Source: Bacteroidota bacterium
Lineage (GTDB): Bacteria; Bacteroidota; Bacteroidia; Bacteroidales; UBA10428
Reading direction: 5' to 3'
DNA length: 64,000 bases
NCBI GenBank assembly: GCA_023442525.1
Contig: JAEZZA010000010.1
Span: 1 to 64,000 of the forward strand
Shown here piece after piece: positions 10,440-19,337 of this stretch. The notes under the pieces were generated by a model. The model saw only the letters and a list, made by a program, of their open reading frames with translations, did not search any database and was not told the DNA's origin. A program made the translations under genes and the position numbers. Positions within the stretch are counted from its first letter, which is position 1, and each line of letters starts with the position of its first letter.

Positions 10440-11489
10440 TTAATCACGTTTTCTTAAAAGATGGTGAAATATTCTCTGTATCAGGCTCTTGTTCTCATCT
10501 TTTCTACACAGTTGAACCATTACCGGCCTGATATTCCTGTACCACCAATTGTACAGTATCCATAATGGTTTTCGCTTAATGAATTTCCAGGATATATTTC
10601 TAACGAAGAATTTGAACCCGACGAACCTTCTTATTACGGGGGAGAGCTTTTCATTTCTGAAGGGGATCCAGTCGACCCGGTATCCGGATTTTGAGAATTC
10701 CACATTCAGAATTAAAGATTCCCGTTCACGTAGAGATGACATATTTCTTATCTTTCCTTCGAACCGTATATCAGAAAAGCAGAAATTACCCAGAGAATAG
10801 AACACATACTTACCCTTATACACATCATAGGGTTGTAAGGTATGAGAATGATGACCAATTATCAGGTCGGCGCCGCTGTCGATAATCCTTCTGCTAAGAG
10901 AAATCTGGTCGAAATCAGGAAATAGTCCCCCTTCAAACCTGCCACCCCAATGCATCAATACAATTCTGTAATCATAATCAGCGGCCTCTCTAAGGTCGTT
11001 GATGCATTTCTCTTCATCGAAAATATTTAAATGAACACCGGCGTCCGCAGGCAGTGATGGATGGGTATCGGTCGTTATATAATTCAGGAAGCAGAATGTA
11101 ATATCCTTAATCCTATAAATGTATTTTTGCCGCGCCCTTTCGCTTTGATCACCGGCCCCTATATATGATATAGAGTTTGATTCCAGGAAGTTAACAGTTT
11201 TTCTGAATCCATCCGTAAGATTGTCATAAATATGATTCGTTGCCAATGTGGCCAGGCCAAGATGGATATCTTTCACATACATTAATGCATCTGGAAGCGT
11301 TCTGATCCTTGGTTTTTTGAGCAGGTTTTCTCCTTCATCTCCTTTAAGAGTACATTCAAGATTACCGATAACCAGGTCCGAATCCGTTAACAATGGTGAA
11401 ATATGTACAAAAGGATTAATGCCCTTGTTCTTTAAATGAATGTAATCATCATTAAATGCAATATCGCCTATGAATGATAACTTAACCAT
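10440..11489 (-). CDS. CapA-family metallophosphatase-like capsule protein
   Basis: A 349-residue protein of the CapA (PGA_cap) family, which has a calcineurin-like fold. Motifs in order: FIGDIAF at the N-terminus, NLECTL, LATNHIYD, VLMHWGGRFEG and the pair IIGHHSHTLQP / FYSLGNFCFSD. These correspond to the metal-binding Asp, Asn and His positions of the family. CapA proteins take part in poly-gamma-glutamate or capsule formation; in Bacteroidetes polysaccharide loci the exact role is unclear. No signal peptide or lipobox is visible, so it may be cytoplasmic. ATG at 11489 overlaps the end of the upstream glycosyltransferase by 8 bases, indicating translational coupling. Confidence 0.85.
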   Translation of the reverse strand: MVKLSFIGDIAFNDDYIHLKNKGINPFVHISPLLTDSDLVIGNLECTLKGDEGENLLKKPRIRTLPDALMYVKDIHLGLATLATNHIYDNLTDGFRKTVNFLESNSISYIGAGDQSERARQKYIYRIKDITFCFLNYITTDTHPSLPADAGVHLNIFDEEKCINDLREAADYDYRIVLMHWGGRFEGGLFPDFDQISLSRRIIDSGADLIIGHHSHTLQPYDVYKGKYVFYSLGNFCFSDIRFEGKIRNMSSLRERESLILNVEFSKSGYRVDWIPFRNEKLSPVIRRFVGFKFFVRNISWKFIKRKPLWILYNWWYRNIRPVMVQLCRKDENKSLIQRIFHHLLRKRD

Positions 11490-12693
11490 TGATTATTTCT
11501 TTCAACCAGTTCATCAGTAATTTGCCCTGAAATTTATAATTAAATGTTGAATGCGCCAGTTGTTGACCCTGAAGTCCCACATTCAGGGCCTGATCATACT
11601 GATCAATTATATATGTCATTTTCTGTGCAAATGCTTCGGGATTTCCTGGTGGCGCAATGAATGCATGAATACAATCAGTGAGATAATCAGTTATTTCACC
11701 AACATCCGTTACTAACACAGGTTTGCCCGTAGACAGGTATTCTCCCAGTTTGGTTGGGAAACCACCTTTAGCCTGAGCATTTTCAGGCCGGGCAAGTACC
11801 AGGATCATAGCTCCCGCAAGAATTGAAGGCAGTTCGTCTCTGCCTATCACACCCGTAAAGATTATGTCTTCCTCCAGTTTTAAGCCTGAAATTTTCTGCT
11901 TTAATTCTTCAAATTCCGGAAATTGAGTCGAGCCGATCAGGTATAGTTTTATTTCAGGATGACTGTTCCGGAAAATATTATAAGCTTCGATCAGGTCGGG
12001 TACGCCGTCTTTATCCCCCTGCATGGAACCGCAATAGGCAATATACTTTACATCCGAAGTTACGGGTTTAAGAGCAAAGCGATCTGATTCCACAAGGATA
12101 GGCAAAAGAAAAACCGGACAGTCTTTACCGAGATGGGGTGAAAAGTACTTCTTAAGTTCATGTGTGATTACCAAAAAGCCGTCAAAGTATTTACAAACCA
12201 GGTTTAAATACACTTTTAAACTAAGCGGATCAAAAATGCTTTTTTTAGCTTTAATAAACGGATATTCGCTTCGTTCCTGTATGTATTTAATCCTCAAGAT
12301 TGAGGATAGCAGATAAAACCAGGTATACATAAAAAAAGGAACGATTCCGATACATATAAAGTCGGTTTTTAACCTGCGATTTTCTCTGATAATATAGAAA
12401 TTCGTATTAATAAATCCTGACAGGTAATGAAATATCCTGATAAGAGGATTCCGGCTCCGAACGGTTGTTCCTCCTGGATAAGCATATTCGATACCCTCGA
12501 AAACACCTGTGGGATTTACCTTTTTTGAAGAGGGGCTGGCAGTAGGTTTCAGACAAATTACTTTAACCACACCACCTGAATAGGTAAGTCCCCGAGCAAT
12601 TGCTATTAACCTGTTTGTCTGCGCCAGACCGTATGGGAAGGGCACAAAGGTCACAAAAAGAATTTTCACAGGTTTTTTTGAATCAAATTCCAT
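11482..12693 (-). CDS. Glycosyltransferase family 4
   Basis: A ~403-residue GT-B glycosyltransferase of the GT4/WcaI-like type. It opens with VKILFVTFVPFPYGLAQTNR, a group 1 acceptor-domain start. The donor half contains IAYCGSMQGDKDGVPDLIEA, the mid motif ELPSILAGAMILVLARPENAQ and a GEYLSTGKPVLVTDVGEI segment. I chose ATG at 12693 rather than the TTG at 12723, because the ATG follows the upstream stop by 7 bases and the extra N-terminal residues lie in the methyltransferase reading region. It probably transfers a sugar during repeat-unit assembly on the cytoplasmic face of the membrane. Specificity is unknown. Confidence 0.87.
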   Translation of the reverse strand: MEFDSKKPVKILFVTFVPFPYGLAQTNRLIAIARGLTYSGGVVKVICLKPTASPSSKKVNPTGVFEGIEYAYPGGTTVRSRNPLIRIFHYLSGFINTNFYIIRENRRLKTDFICIGIVPFFMYTWFYLLSSILRIKYIQERSEYPFIKAKKSIFDPLSLKVYLNLVCKYFDGFLVITHELKKYFSPHLGKDCPVFLLPILVESDRFALKPVTSDVKYIAYCGSMQGDKDGVPDLIEAYNIFRNSHPEIKLYLIGSTQFPEFEELKQKISGLKLEEDIIFTGVIGRDELPSILAGAMILVLARPENAQAKGGFPTKLGEYLSTGKPVLVTDVGEITDYLTDCIHAFIAPPGNPEAFAQKMTYIIDQYDQALNVGLQGQQLAHSTFNYKFQGKLLMNWLKEIING

Positions 12694-12700
12694 GTGTGGA

Positions 12701-13705
12701 TTATTTGAATCGTTCCAACTCAAACCATAAGGCCGTTCCCAGGTCAGATCGTTTTAACCCTGCAATTACCCTCAGGTTTACAAGTATGAGAAGCAGATAA
12801 ATCGAATATCGTAAAAATAACTTCAATATTCTTATTCTGACTTTTTCGGAAGCTAATTTTCGTTGCCACAAATCAAACCTGGCATACAGGAATTTCTTCA
12901 CCCGTTCGCCGTATAATGAGGGTTGTATTTTACTTTGTATAATTTTCCATCCATAAGCTGAAACCAGTTCGCCCATGCATTTCTCATTGTATCTGCCAAC
13001 ATGTACCGGAGGCAGATCGTAAATAATTCCATGCCGGTCGAAAAATCTACGTTGGTAATAATTAGGTACGGATATATAAAGCCTTGCATCCGGTTGGGTA
13101 AATTCATTAATCCTGGCGAAGAATTCATGTATATCCGAAAGATGTTCAAGAACCTGGAAGAGACATATAATGGTTACCTTCTTTTGAATTTCCTGTAGAG
13201 AAATTGAATGTAAATCTTTGTTAAAGCAACGTATTCCTAAAGACTGAATAGCTTTCATCCCGGCTTCAGAAAATTCTGTTGCTATGATGTTCTCTGCCGG
13301 AATGCCTTTATTCATCGCGAGTTTCAAAAAACTGCCATTTCCGGCTCCTATTTCAAAAAGAACAGGCGATTCAGGGTTGATGTCAATGATTTTCTCAATA
13401 CTTTCAAGTGTAACACTATATTCCCACTTGGTTGCCGGGTAGACCCCTTCTGATGAATATATCAGCGAATACAATCCGGCATCTCCGCCAACAAAGGGAT
13501 AAGCAAAATCGAATGAGCAGGCCTGGCAAGTATAATAGGAAGCTTTGTCGGCTGACCAGATTTCCTCAATTTTGGCTTGACAATGATTACGGATAGCAGG
13601 ATCAGGATTCCTGATGATTTGATCACAAACATGGGAACTGTTCACAACATACAACTCGGTTAACCGGTCCGATTTGCAGATTGGACAGAGAAGAGGTTTA
13701 TTCAT
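12701..13705 (-). CDS. SAM-dependent methyltransferase with N-terminal zinc-ribbon-like Cys pairs
   Basis: A 334-residue class I methyltransferase. It starts with a CPIC pair (residues 7-10) and a second CQAC pair about 50 residues later, forming a likely zinc ribbon. The SAM-binding motif is VLFEIGAGNGSFL near residue 120, followed by an acidic motif II region (IIATEFSEAG) and FQVLEHLSDI, typical of the Methyltransf_23 group. Similar enzymes in polysaccharide loci modify sugars or lipid-linked intermediates; this is inferred from context. The gene's ATG overlaps the end of the flippase gene by 8 bases. The C-terminal hydrophobic stretch (LFLRYSIYLLLILVNLRV) may attach it to the membrane. Confidence 0.83.
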   Translation of the reverse strand: MNKPLLCPICKSDRLTELYVVNSSHVCDQIIRNPDPAIRNHCQAKIEEIWSADKASYYTCQACSFDFAYPFVGGDAGLYSLIYSSEGVYPATKWEYSVTLESIEKIIDINPESPVLFEIGAGNGSFLKLAMNKGIPAENIIATEFSEAGMKAIQSLGIRCFNKDLHSISLQEIQKKVTIICLFQVLEHLSDIHEFFARINEFTQPDARLYISVPNYYQRRFFDRHGIIYDLPPVHVGRYNEKCMGELVSAYGWKIIQSKIQPSLYGERVKKFLYARFDLWQRKLASEKVRIRILKLFLRYSIYLLLILVNLRVIAGLKRSDLGTALWFELERFK

Positions 13706-14966
13706 TTACTTCTTTTGTTTTAGTTATGATCAAATAACAGTACAACATATTAATCATGTAAACAGCTCCGGCCAGAAGTTTTGTATATGCGGCTCCTTTA
13801 ACGCCCATCCAGTATACAAAACCTATATATCCTGCAACATTTACAATCCCCAATATAAAATTACTGTTTCTCAACATTTTTCCCTTGCCCTTGGCGCTTA
13901 TAAACCGGTTCATAAAATCGCCGAACCCATGAAGGGTAGATCCAATGGCAGTATAATAGCAAAGGCCGATTACCGGATTGAATTCCGGCGGATATAACCA
14001 GTTAATTAAATATCCTATTATGGCCAGAAAGAGAATCAGGGTCGAAATTCCCATTACCAGGGTATATAAAACAACTCTTTTGGGAATTTTGGGTAAACTC
14101 ACAAAGTCTTTAAACAATGTAGTACCAAAAGCAACCGGTAACATGGCCAGCGGTGTAGTGGCCGTTATTGCAAGAGCAAAAAATCCTACCGTTGTATTGT
14201 CTATAAAATAGCTTAAGCTGAATCCTGCAATCTGGGCACTGGCAACTCCTGTTATTGCACCCAGGTATACCGGTGTACCATAGGTTTTATTCTCCTTTAT
14301 CAGTAAACCGGCGTTGTGTTTGAGGTTTGTAAATTTGGGTTTTAAAGTAAAAACAATGGCAATTATTGGAATGGCCATTGTAGCGAGAAATACCTCAAGA
14401 TTAAGTAAGAGCTTAAACTCAAAATAAGAATACAAAGCAAGTAGAACGGCAATGTTCAGTACGCGGGGAGCGAGACGGTGGATCGACAGGGTATAAATGC
14501 GAAAATCTCCCTGCAGAAGTTGCTCGAGACATAACTGGAAAGGAAAAACAAAGGCCAAAGGCAGGCAGGCTATGATTACCCATTTAAGGCCATTCCCAAA
14601 CAGCTGATATTCAAAAAATGAAAAAATCAGGCCAAAAATAATAAGGATAAGGCTTATCAAAGCTGCTAGAATGATCAGAGTGCCGTAAAGTTCTCTTCTT
14701 TTCTCAGCATTTTTTTCAAGTGCAATAAGCCGGCCTCCGGAATAAAAGAAACCGATTGTCAGAAAGGATTCGGCAAAGGTAAAGAGGTTTTGAACAAATT
14801 TGAAATCACCGTAGAGTTCCTTTCCAAGCATTCGGGTATTCAGCACACTTAGGACAATACCTGCAACAATACCAATGATCATGGTGACATACAGCACCGA
14901 TGCTTTCTTTACTTTCTCCTTGCGGAGCAAGCTGAACAGGTCCGCAAATGGTGTTCTCAATTCCAA
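13698..14966 (-). CDS. Wzx-like polysaccharide flippase (MOP superfamily)
   Basis: A 422-residue protein with about twelve hydrophobic segments and the N-terminal layout of the polysaccharide-transporter branch of the MOP superfamily (VLNTRMLGKELYGDFKFVQN after the first membrane segment). Such flippases move lipid-linked oligosaccharides across the inner membrane. It is the only transport candidate in this locus; no Wzy polymerase or Wzz-type chain-length regulator was recognised in the window. The frame begins with TTG at 14966; no ATG occurs before residue 29, which lies inside the first membrane segment, so TTG or a nearby non-ATG start is likely. The gap to the upstream wecB is 15 bases. 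Confidence 0.85.
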   Translation of the reverse strand: MELRTPFADLFSLLRKEKVKKASVLYVTMIIGIVAGIVLSVLNTRMLGKELYGDFKFVQNLFTFAESFLTIGFFYSGGRLIALEKNAEKRRELYGTLIILAALISLILIIFGLIFSFFEYQLFGNGLKWVIIACLPLAFVFPFQLCLEQLLQGDFRIYTLSIHRLAPRVLNIAVLLALYSYFEFKLLLNLEVFLATMAIPIIAIVFTLKPKFTNLKHNAGLLIKENKTYGTPVYLGAITGVASAQIAGFSLSYFIDNTTVGFFALAITATTPLAMLPVAFGTTLFKDFVSLPKIPKRVVLYTLVMGISTLILFLAIIGYLINWLYPPEFNPVIGLCYYTAIGSTLHGFGDFMNRFISAKGKGKMLRNSNFILGIVNVAGYIGFVYWMGVKGAAYTKLLAGAVYMINMLYCYLIITKTKEVNE

Positions 14967-14981
14967 ACCCTTAAGTTGTTA

Positions 14982-16061
14982 TTAATCAACACTGAGATAT
15001 TGTACAATCTTTTCGCAGGCATTGCCTTCTCCATACAACCGGAGCCTGTCAGAAAATGCGGGAGTTAGTCGTAGTCTCTCAAATAAGGATAAGATCTTTG
15101 ATTTGTCAGATCCAGCCAGATAATTAAAGCCATTATCCGATAGTTCAGTCCACTCGGTTTCTTCCCTGAGGGTAATACAATACTTTTTAAAGAAATATGC
15201 TTCTTTTTGCATTCCGCCACTGTCGGTAATTACAAGACTGCAATGTTTAAGCAGTTCGACAATTTCAAAATAACCAACCGGATCAATAGGTTTGAAGTTA
15301 ACCGGTATATTAAGGGCCTCAATTATTTTGCGGGTTCGGGGATGCAAGGGTAATACCACCGGAATTTTCAAATTGATTTCATTTAGAGCTTCTATTATGG
15401 ATTTCAGTTTTTCCGGATCATCTGTATTTTCCTGGCGATGGACTGTACAAAGAACAAACTCTTTATTTTCAGGATTCAGCCTGTTGATTATGTCAGTTTG
15501 TTGTGATGACTTTGATCCATAATATACTGCAGCATCATACATAACATCCCCAACATTATAGAATCGGCCCGGAAAGTTATTGAATCCTTCATTAAGGAGA
15601 TTGTTCACAGCATTGACTGTCGGGCAAAACAAAAGGTCGGAAATTCGGTCAGTTAGTATCCGGTTAATCTCTTCAGGCATTTTCATGTTGAACGAACGGA
15701 GACCTGCTTCCACATGTGCAATCCTCAGGTTGAGCTTTTTTGCGGCCAGGGCTCCGGCCAACGTGGAATTCGTATCACCATAAACCAAAACGGTGTCCGG
15801 CTTTTCATTTATAAGTACCTGCTCAATTAATTCGATCATCCTGCCGGTCATAGCACCATGAGTAAGATTATTCACTCCCATGTGATAATCAGGTTGGGGT
15901 ATGTCCATTTCCCTGAAAAAAACATCCGACATGTTATTGTCGAAATGCTGCCCGGTGTGGACAATTATTTCTTTGATGTCCGGTGATTTTCTAATAGCCC
16001 TGCTTACTGCGGCAGCTTTAATAAACTGTGGTCTGGCACCTACAATGGTGATGAGTTTCAT
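14982..16061 (-). CDS. wecB: UDP-N-acetylglucosamine 2-epimerase (non-hydrolysing)
   Basis: A 359-residue enzyme that interconverts UDP-GlcNAc and UDP-ManNAc, supplying N-acetylmannosamine or derivatives for surface glycans. Family motifs are all present: GARPQFIKAAAVSRA at the start, VHTGQHFDNNMSD, VYGDTNSTLAGA, HVEAGLRSFNMKMPEE, CTVHRQENTDDPE, VITDSGGMQKEAYF and LREETEWTEL. The catalytic-site Asp, Glu and His positions of the family appear intact. Its ATG overlaps the stop of the upstream glycosyltransferase by 4 bases (ATGA), a typical coupled pair. No UDP-ManNAc dehydrogenase (wecC) is next to it, so ManNAc may be used directly or oxidised by an enzyme encoded elsewhere. Confidence 0.93.
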   Translation of the reverse strand: MKLITIVGARPQFIKAAAVSRAIRKSPDIKEIIVHTGQHFDNNMSDVFFREMDIPQPDYHMGVNNLTHGAMTGRMIELIEQVLINEKPDTVLVYGDTNSTLAGALAAKKLNLRIAHVEAGLRSFNMKMPEEINRILTDRISDLLFCPTVNAVNNLLNEGFNNFPGRFYNVGDVMYDAAVYYGSKSSQQTDIINRLNPENKEFVLCTVHRQENTDDPEKLKSIIEALNEINLKIPVVLPLHPRTRKIIEALNIPVNFKPIDPVGYFEIVELLKHCSLVITDSGGMQKEAYFFKKYCITLREETEWTELSDNGFNYLAGSDKSKILSLFERLRLTPAFSDRLRLYGEGNACEKIVQYLSVD

Positions 16062-17356
16062 TTAGAAGTAATATCATTTAATAAACCGGCCAGTTTGGAA
16101 GTCAGATACTTTCTTGAATACTTTTCAATACTACCCGGTTCAACAACAAGCTTATTCTGCGAATATAAATCAAAAAGCTCTGATAAGTAATTTTTCAGCC
16201 CGTCGGCATCGTCATACTCAGATATCCTGCCTGCGTTTGATTCCCTGAGAATTTCAGCTGCATCACCGTTTACCGGTCCTACTGCTATAATGGGGCGCTT
16301 GGCCGAAAGATATTCGAAGAATTTATTGGTCAGGATACCGTTTGAATTTGGTGTATTATTAATTACAAGCAACAACGCTGAAGCCTCACACAACACTTTC
16401 AGTGTTTCGGAATGAGGTATGTACGACTCGTTTGAAACATAATCCTCAATTGCATTTGCTTTCAGAGATTTCCTGACAACACTGTCGATTTTACCTATAA
16501 GCCTTATTTTAACTGACGCTTTGAATTCGGGTCTTATCTTTAGTAGTTCAGAAACGGCCTTCCAGAAAATTTCGGGGTTTCTCGATTCAGGCATGGAACC
16601 AAGATGTACAATAACAAAATCTTTTACCTGCGTAGTTGTATTCTGCAGCGGTTGTTCATCGAATCCATTGGTAATTGTTGAAATATTTGATATTCCGTAA
16701 GCTTTGAATTCGGCAGTCATTCCCGGACTTACCGTTATCACATGATTGGCCTTTTTCAGGACAGATTTTTCGAGCTCTCTGTGCTTTTTATCAGATCGCC
16801 GGGTTAATTTCAGTTTGCTGTAAAAATCAATATTAGTCCACGGATCCCTGAAATCAGCCACCCATTTGATGCCGGTTCTCTTTTTTAGTTTCAGTCCGAT
16901 CAGGTGCATACTATGCGGAGGACCGGTGGTAATAACAGCATCAACAGGATGTTTTTTGAGATATCCGATTAGAAAACGCACAGATGGATTTACCCATAGC
17001 ACTCTGGGATCCGGAATAAAAAGGTTACTTCTGATCCATACCGAGAGTTTCTGGAGGAATGATTTTTTCCCGGCTTCGTCCATCATTGCCACACCCAGCC
17101 GGTCGCTTTGTTTTTTGCCGGTTATTATTTTGTACAGGCTGTACGGTTCAATAATTTTTGTTTTGATAATTTCCGTGTCCGGAGGTATGTCATTCAAAAG
17201 AGATTCGTCATACTCCTGCGGTTCAGGATTCAATGGTGTATATATTACAGGCTCCCAGCCAAATTCCCGAAGGTACTTGGTAAATTTAAACCATCTGAGC
17301 ACTGCAGATCCACCGCTTGGCGGCCAGTAATATGTAATTATCAATACCCTTTTCAC
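16058..17356 (-). CDS. Glycosyltransferase family 4 (WcaI-like), first gene of the polysaccharide operon
   Basis: A 432-residue GT4-type glycosyltransferase. It opens with VLIITYYWPPSGGSAVLR, the glycine-rich acceptor-domain start. Motifs further on: ITTGPPHSMHLIGL, WVADFRDPWTN, the donor-domain start VIVHLGSMPESRNPE, then TLKVLCEASALLLVINNTPN and TNKFFEYLSAKRPIIAVGP. It is most likely a cytoplasmic or membrane-associated transferase for surface-glycan assembly. The start is GTG at 17356. It is the first gene of a tight leftward run (gaps of 15 bases or less, several overlaps) down to the gene ending at 8017, so the operon promoter probably lies in the 268-base gap upstream. Confidence 0.87.
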   Translation of the reverse strand: MKRVLIITYYWPPSGGSAVLRWFKFTKYLREFGWEPVIYTPLNPEPQEYDESLLNDIPPDTEIIKTKIIEPYSLYKIITGKKQSDRLGVAMMDEAGKKSFLQKLSVWIRSNLFIPDPRVLWVNPSVRFLIGYLKKHPVDAVITTGPPHSMHLIGLKLKKRTGIKWVADFRDPWTNIDFYSKLKLTRRSDKKHRELEKSVLKKANHVITVSPGMTAEFKAYGISNISTITNGFDEQPLQNTTTQVKDFVIVHLGSMPESRNPEIFWKAVSELLKIRPEFKASVKIRLIGKIDSVVRKSLKANAIEDYVSNESYIPHSETLKVLCEASALLLVINNTPNSNGILTNKFFEYLSAKRPIIAVGPVNGDAAEILRESNAGRISEYDDADGLKNYLSELFDLYSQNKLVVEPGSIEKYSRKYLTSKLAGLLNDITSK

Positions 17357-17624
17357 TTTTATCAGACCTGCTGTTATTTAAAGCTTCAAAAACAATCCAA
17401 TCTAACCTTAATCAGCAGGATCGTTTTGAATGCCAATTTAGTAAAATCAGATCATTTGATATCTGAGTATTTACTAATTCTTGATTATGGCCATGGAATG
17501 GCGATATGGATGGTAATGCTGACTCAAAACAAAGCCGGCAGCGAACGGCATGTTGAAATTGCCTGGCATAATGCCTTCGCCGGTGATGCACCCCTGGCAT
17601 CAGGTGAGGAAATCGCAGCTTATT
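17357..17624. other. Intergenic region between glyS and the polysaccharide operon
   Basis: These 268 bases separate two leftward genes. They hold an AT-rich inverted repeat (17438-17477) and probably the operon promoter, although I see no clean TTTG/TAnnTTTG pair on the minus strand. On the plus strand a frame without stops runs from before 17440 to 17656 and looks protein-like (SGEEIAAYSRFF near its end), but it lacks a convincing start and runs into the end of glyS. I cannot identify it; it could be a relic or chance. Confidence 0.4.
17438..17477. repeat. Inverted repeat upstream of the polysaccharide operon
   Basis: Arms TTAGTAAA (17438-17445) and CAGAT (17448-17452) pair with ATCTG (17461-17465) and TTTACTAA (17470-17477) around an 8-base loop, with a 2-versus-4-base internal bulge. 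There is no U-tract, so a simple intrinsic terminator is not supported. An operator or an RNA hairpin in the 5' leader of the operon is possible. Confidence 0.45.
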
Positions 17625-19175
17625 CTAGATTTTTCTCAGTAATCCCGTTAAACTGACCTTTTCTCCCATTATTTCGGGAAGGCGGTTTACGGCAACACGT
17701 TCCTGTTTAAGGGTATCACGATACCTGATGGTAACCGTGTTGTCATTGAGAGTATCATGGTCAACCGTAATGCAGAATGGCGTTCCGATAGCGTCCTGCC
17801 TGCGATAACGCTTGCCAATCGAATCCTTTTCCTCGTACTGGCAATTGAAGTCGAATTTCATGCGATCCATGATCTCCCTGGCTTTTTCAGGCAAACCGTC
17901 CTTTTTCACGAGGGGCAAAACTGCAAGTTGAACCGGCGCAAGGGCAGGGGGGAGTTTCAATACAACCCGGTCTTCCTTTGCACTGCCTTCCCATTCAACC
18001 TTTTCTTCAACGTAGGAATTGGACAAGACAGTAAAAAACATCCGGTCGAGGCCGATCGAAGTTTCAATTACATAGGGAGTAAAGGATTCATTGGATTCTG
18101 AATCGAAATACTGAATTTTTTTACCGGAGAATTTCTCGTGGCTGCTGAGGTCAAAATTCGTTCTCGAATGAATACCTTCAACTTCCTTAAAGCCAATGGG
18201 AAATTCAAATTCTATATCGCACGCTGCATTTGCATAATGAGCCAGTTTGTCGTGATCATGAAACCGGTACTTGTTATCTCCGAGTCCGATATTCTTATGC
18301 CAGTTCATACGCTTGTTTTTCCAGAACTCATACCATTCCATTTCGGTACCCGGCTTTACAAAAAACTGCATTTCCATCTGTTCGAATTCCCTCATTCTGA
18401 GGATGAACTGACGAGCTACGATTTCATTCCGGAATGCCTTGCCCGTTTGAGCAATACCAAAGGGTATTTTCATTCGTCCCGTTTTCTGTACGTTCAGAAA
18501 ATTCACAAATATTCCCTGGGCGGTTTCAGGCCTGAGATATATGGTATTGGCTTCTTCACTTACCGATCCAAGCTGGGTGCTGAACATCAGGTTGAATTTT
18601 CTTACTTCGGTCCAGTTTCTGGTACCTGATACAGGACAAACAATTTCTGCATCCAGGATAAACTGGTATAATTCTTTCAGGTCGTCTTTTTCAAGAGCTT
18701 TTACATATCTTTCGTGTGCAGCGTCGTACTTCTTCTGATTTTCAACTACTCTGGGATTCGTTGATCTGAACTTTGCTTCATCAAAATCGGCCCCGAATTT
18801 CTGGGCTGCCTTATCTACTTCTTTTTGAATCTTATCCTCGATCTTCTGCAAATAATCTTCGATGAGCTGATCGGCACGGTATCTTTTTTTGGAATCCTTA
18901 TTATCAATAAGCGGATCGTTAAAAGCAGACACATGGCCCGATGCTTCCCATGTTTTAGGATGCATGAAGATAGCAGCATCAATACCTACGATGTTCTCGT
19001 TAAGTTTAACCATTGACTCCCACCAGTATCTCCTGATGTTATTCTTGAGTTCCACCCCATTCTGGCCGTAATCGTATACAGCACTCAATCCGTCGTAAAT
19101 TTCACTCGATGGGAAAATGAAACCATATTCTTTACTATGGGCTATAATTTTCTTGAAAAGATCTTCCTGAACCAT
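17625..19175 (-). CDS. glyS: Glycyl-tRNA synthetase (single-chain, class II)
   Basis: A 516-residue class II synthetase of the single-chain, dimeric type also found in eukaryotes and archaea, which charges tRNA-Gly in the cytoplasm. The N-terminus (GFIFPSSEIYDGLSAVYDYG) is characteristic. Other marks are the motif 2 region (FRNEIVARQFILRMREFEQME), YLRPETAQGIFVNF, DLSSHEKFSG and the C-terminal anticodon-binding domain from about residue 415 (LAPVQLAVLPL). Start: ATG at 19175 gives the usual MVQEDLF beginning; a TTG 30 bases upstream would add an atypical tail. A TAnnTTTG-type box lies just upstream on the minus strand (19203-19210). It is not translationally linked to the polysaccharide genes. 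Confidence 0.95.
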   Translation of the reverse strand: MVQEDLFKKIIAHSKEYGFIFPSSEIYDGLSAVYDYGQNGVELKNNIRRYWWESMVKLNENIVGIDAAIFMHPKTWEASGHVSAFNDPLIDNKDSKKRYRADQLIEDYLQKIEDKIQKEVDKAAQKFGADFDEAKFRSTNPRVVENQKKYDAAHERYVKALEKDDLKELYQFILDAEIVCPVSGTRNWTEVRKFNLMFSTQLGSVSEEANTIYLRPETAQGIFVNFLNVQKTGRMKIPFGIAQTGKAFRNEIVARQFILRMREFEQMEMQFFVKPGTEMEWYEFWKNKRMNWHKNIGLGDNKYRFHDHDKLAHYANAACDIEFEFPIGFKEVEGIHSRTNFDLSSHEKFSGKKIQYFDSESNESFTPYVIETSIGLDRMFFTVLSNSYVEEKVEWEGSAKEDRVVLKLPPALAPVQLAVLPLVKKDGLPEKAREIMDRMKFDFNCQYEEKDSIGKRYRRQDAIGTPFCITVDHDTLNDNTVTIRYRDTLKQERVAVNRLPEIMGEKVSLTGLLRKI

Positions 19176-19202
19176 GCTGTTATGTTTGAATTTATTGAGT
19201 GG

Positions 19203-19210
19203 CAAATGTA
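19203..19210 (-). promoter_or_regulatory. Putative -7 box for glyS
   Basis: On the minus strand these bases read TACATTTG, a full match to the Bacteroidetes TAnnTTTG element, about 28 bases ahead of the glyS ATG. No TTTG -33 element is visible at 19-21 bases, so support is partial. Confidence 0.4.
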
Positions 19211-19256
19211 ATTAAAAATTGTCTACTATGTCTGCTGGTCTGCTTAGGCTTATTTA

Positions 19257-19337
19257 GGCTACAGGCTACAGGCTACAGGCTACAGGCTACAGGCTACAGG
19301 CTACAGCCTACAGCCTACAGGCTACAGGCTACAGGCT
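19257..19337 (+). repeat. 7-bp tandem repeat array (ACAGGCT)n
   Basis: From 19261 to 19337 there are 11 contiguous 7-base units: six ACAGGCT, two ACAGCCT, then three ACAGGCT, preceded by a partial GGCT at 19257-19260. It lies in the 347-base divergent gap between glyS (19175) and nadB (19523), which otherwise holds no gene that I can support. Because the unit length is 7, the frame translates as a 7-residue periodic peptide (LQATGYR), but no start or gene context supports translation. Copy number may vary between strains (VNTR). Confidence 0.9.

Noticed and set aside
17438..17477. Intrinsic terminator of glyS
   Set aside because: The hairpin lies about 150 bases past the glyS stop and has no T-tract on the minus strand, so it is listed only as an inverted repeat.
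17108..17656. A plus-strand gene spanning the start of the glycosyltransferase gene and the following gap
   Set aside because: Its first half is antisense to the well-supported glycosyltransferase and its composition there is typical of a shadow frame. Only the intergenic part is noted as unexplained.
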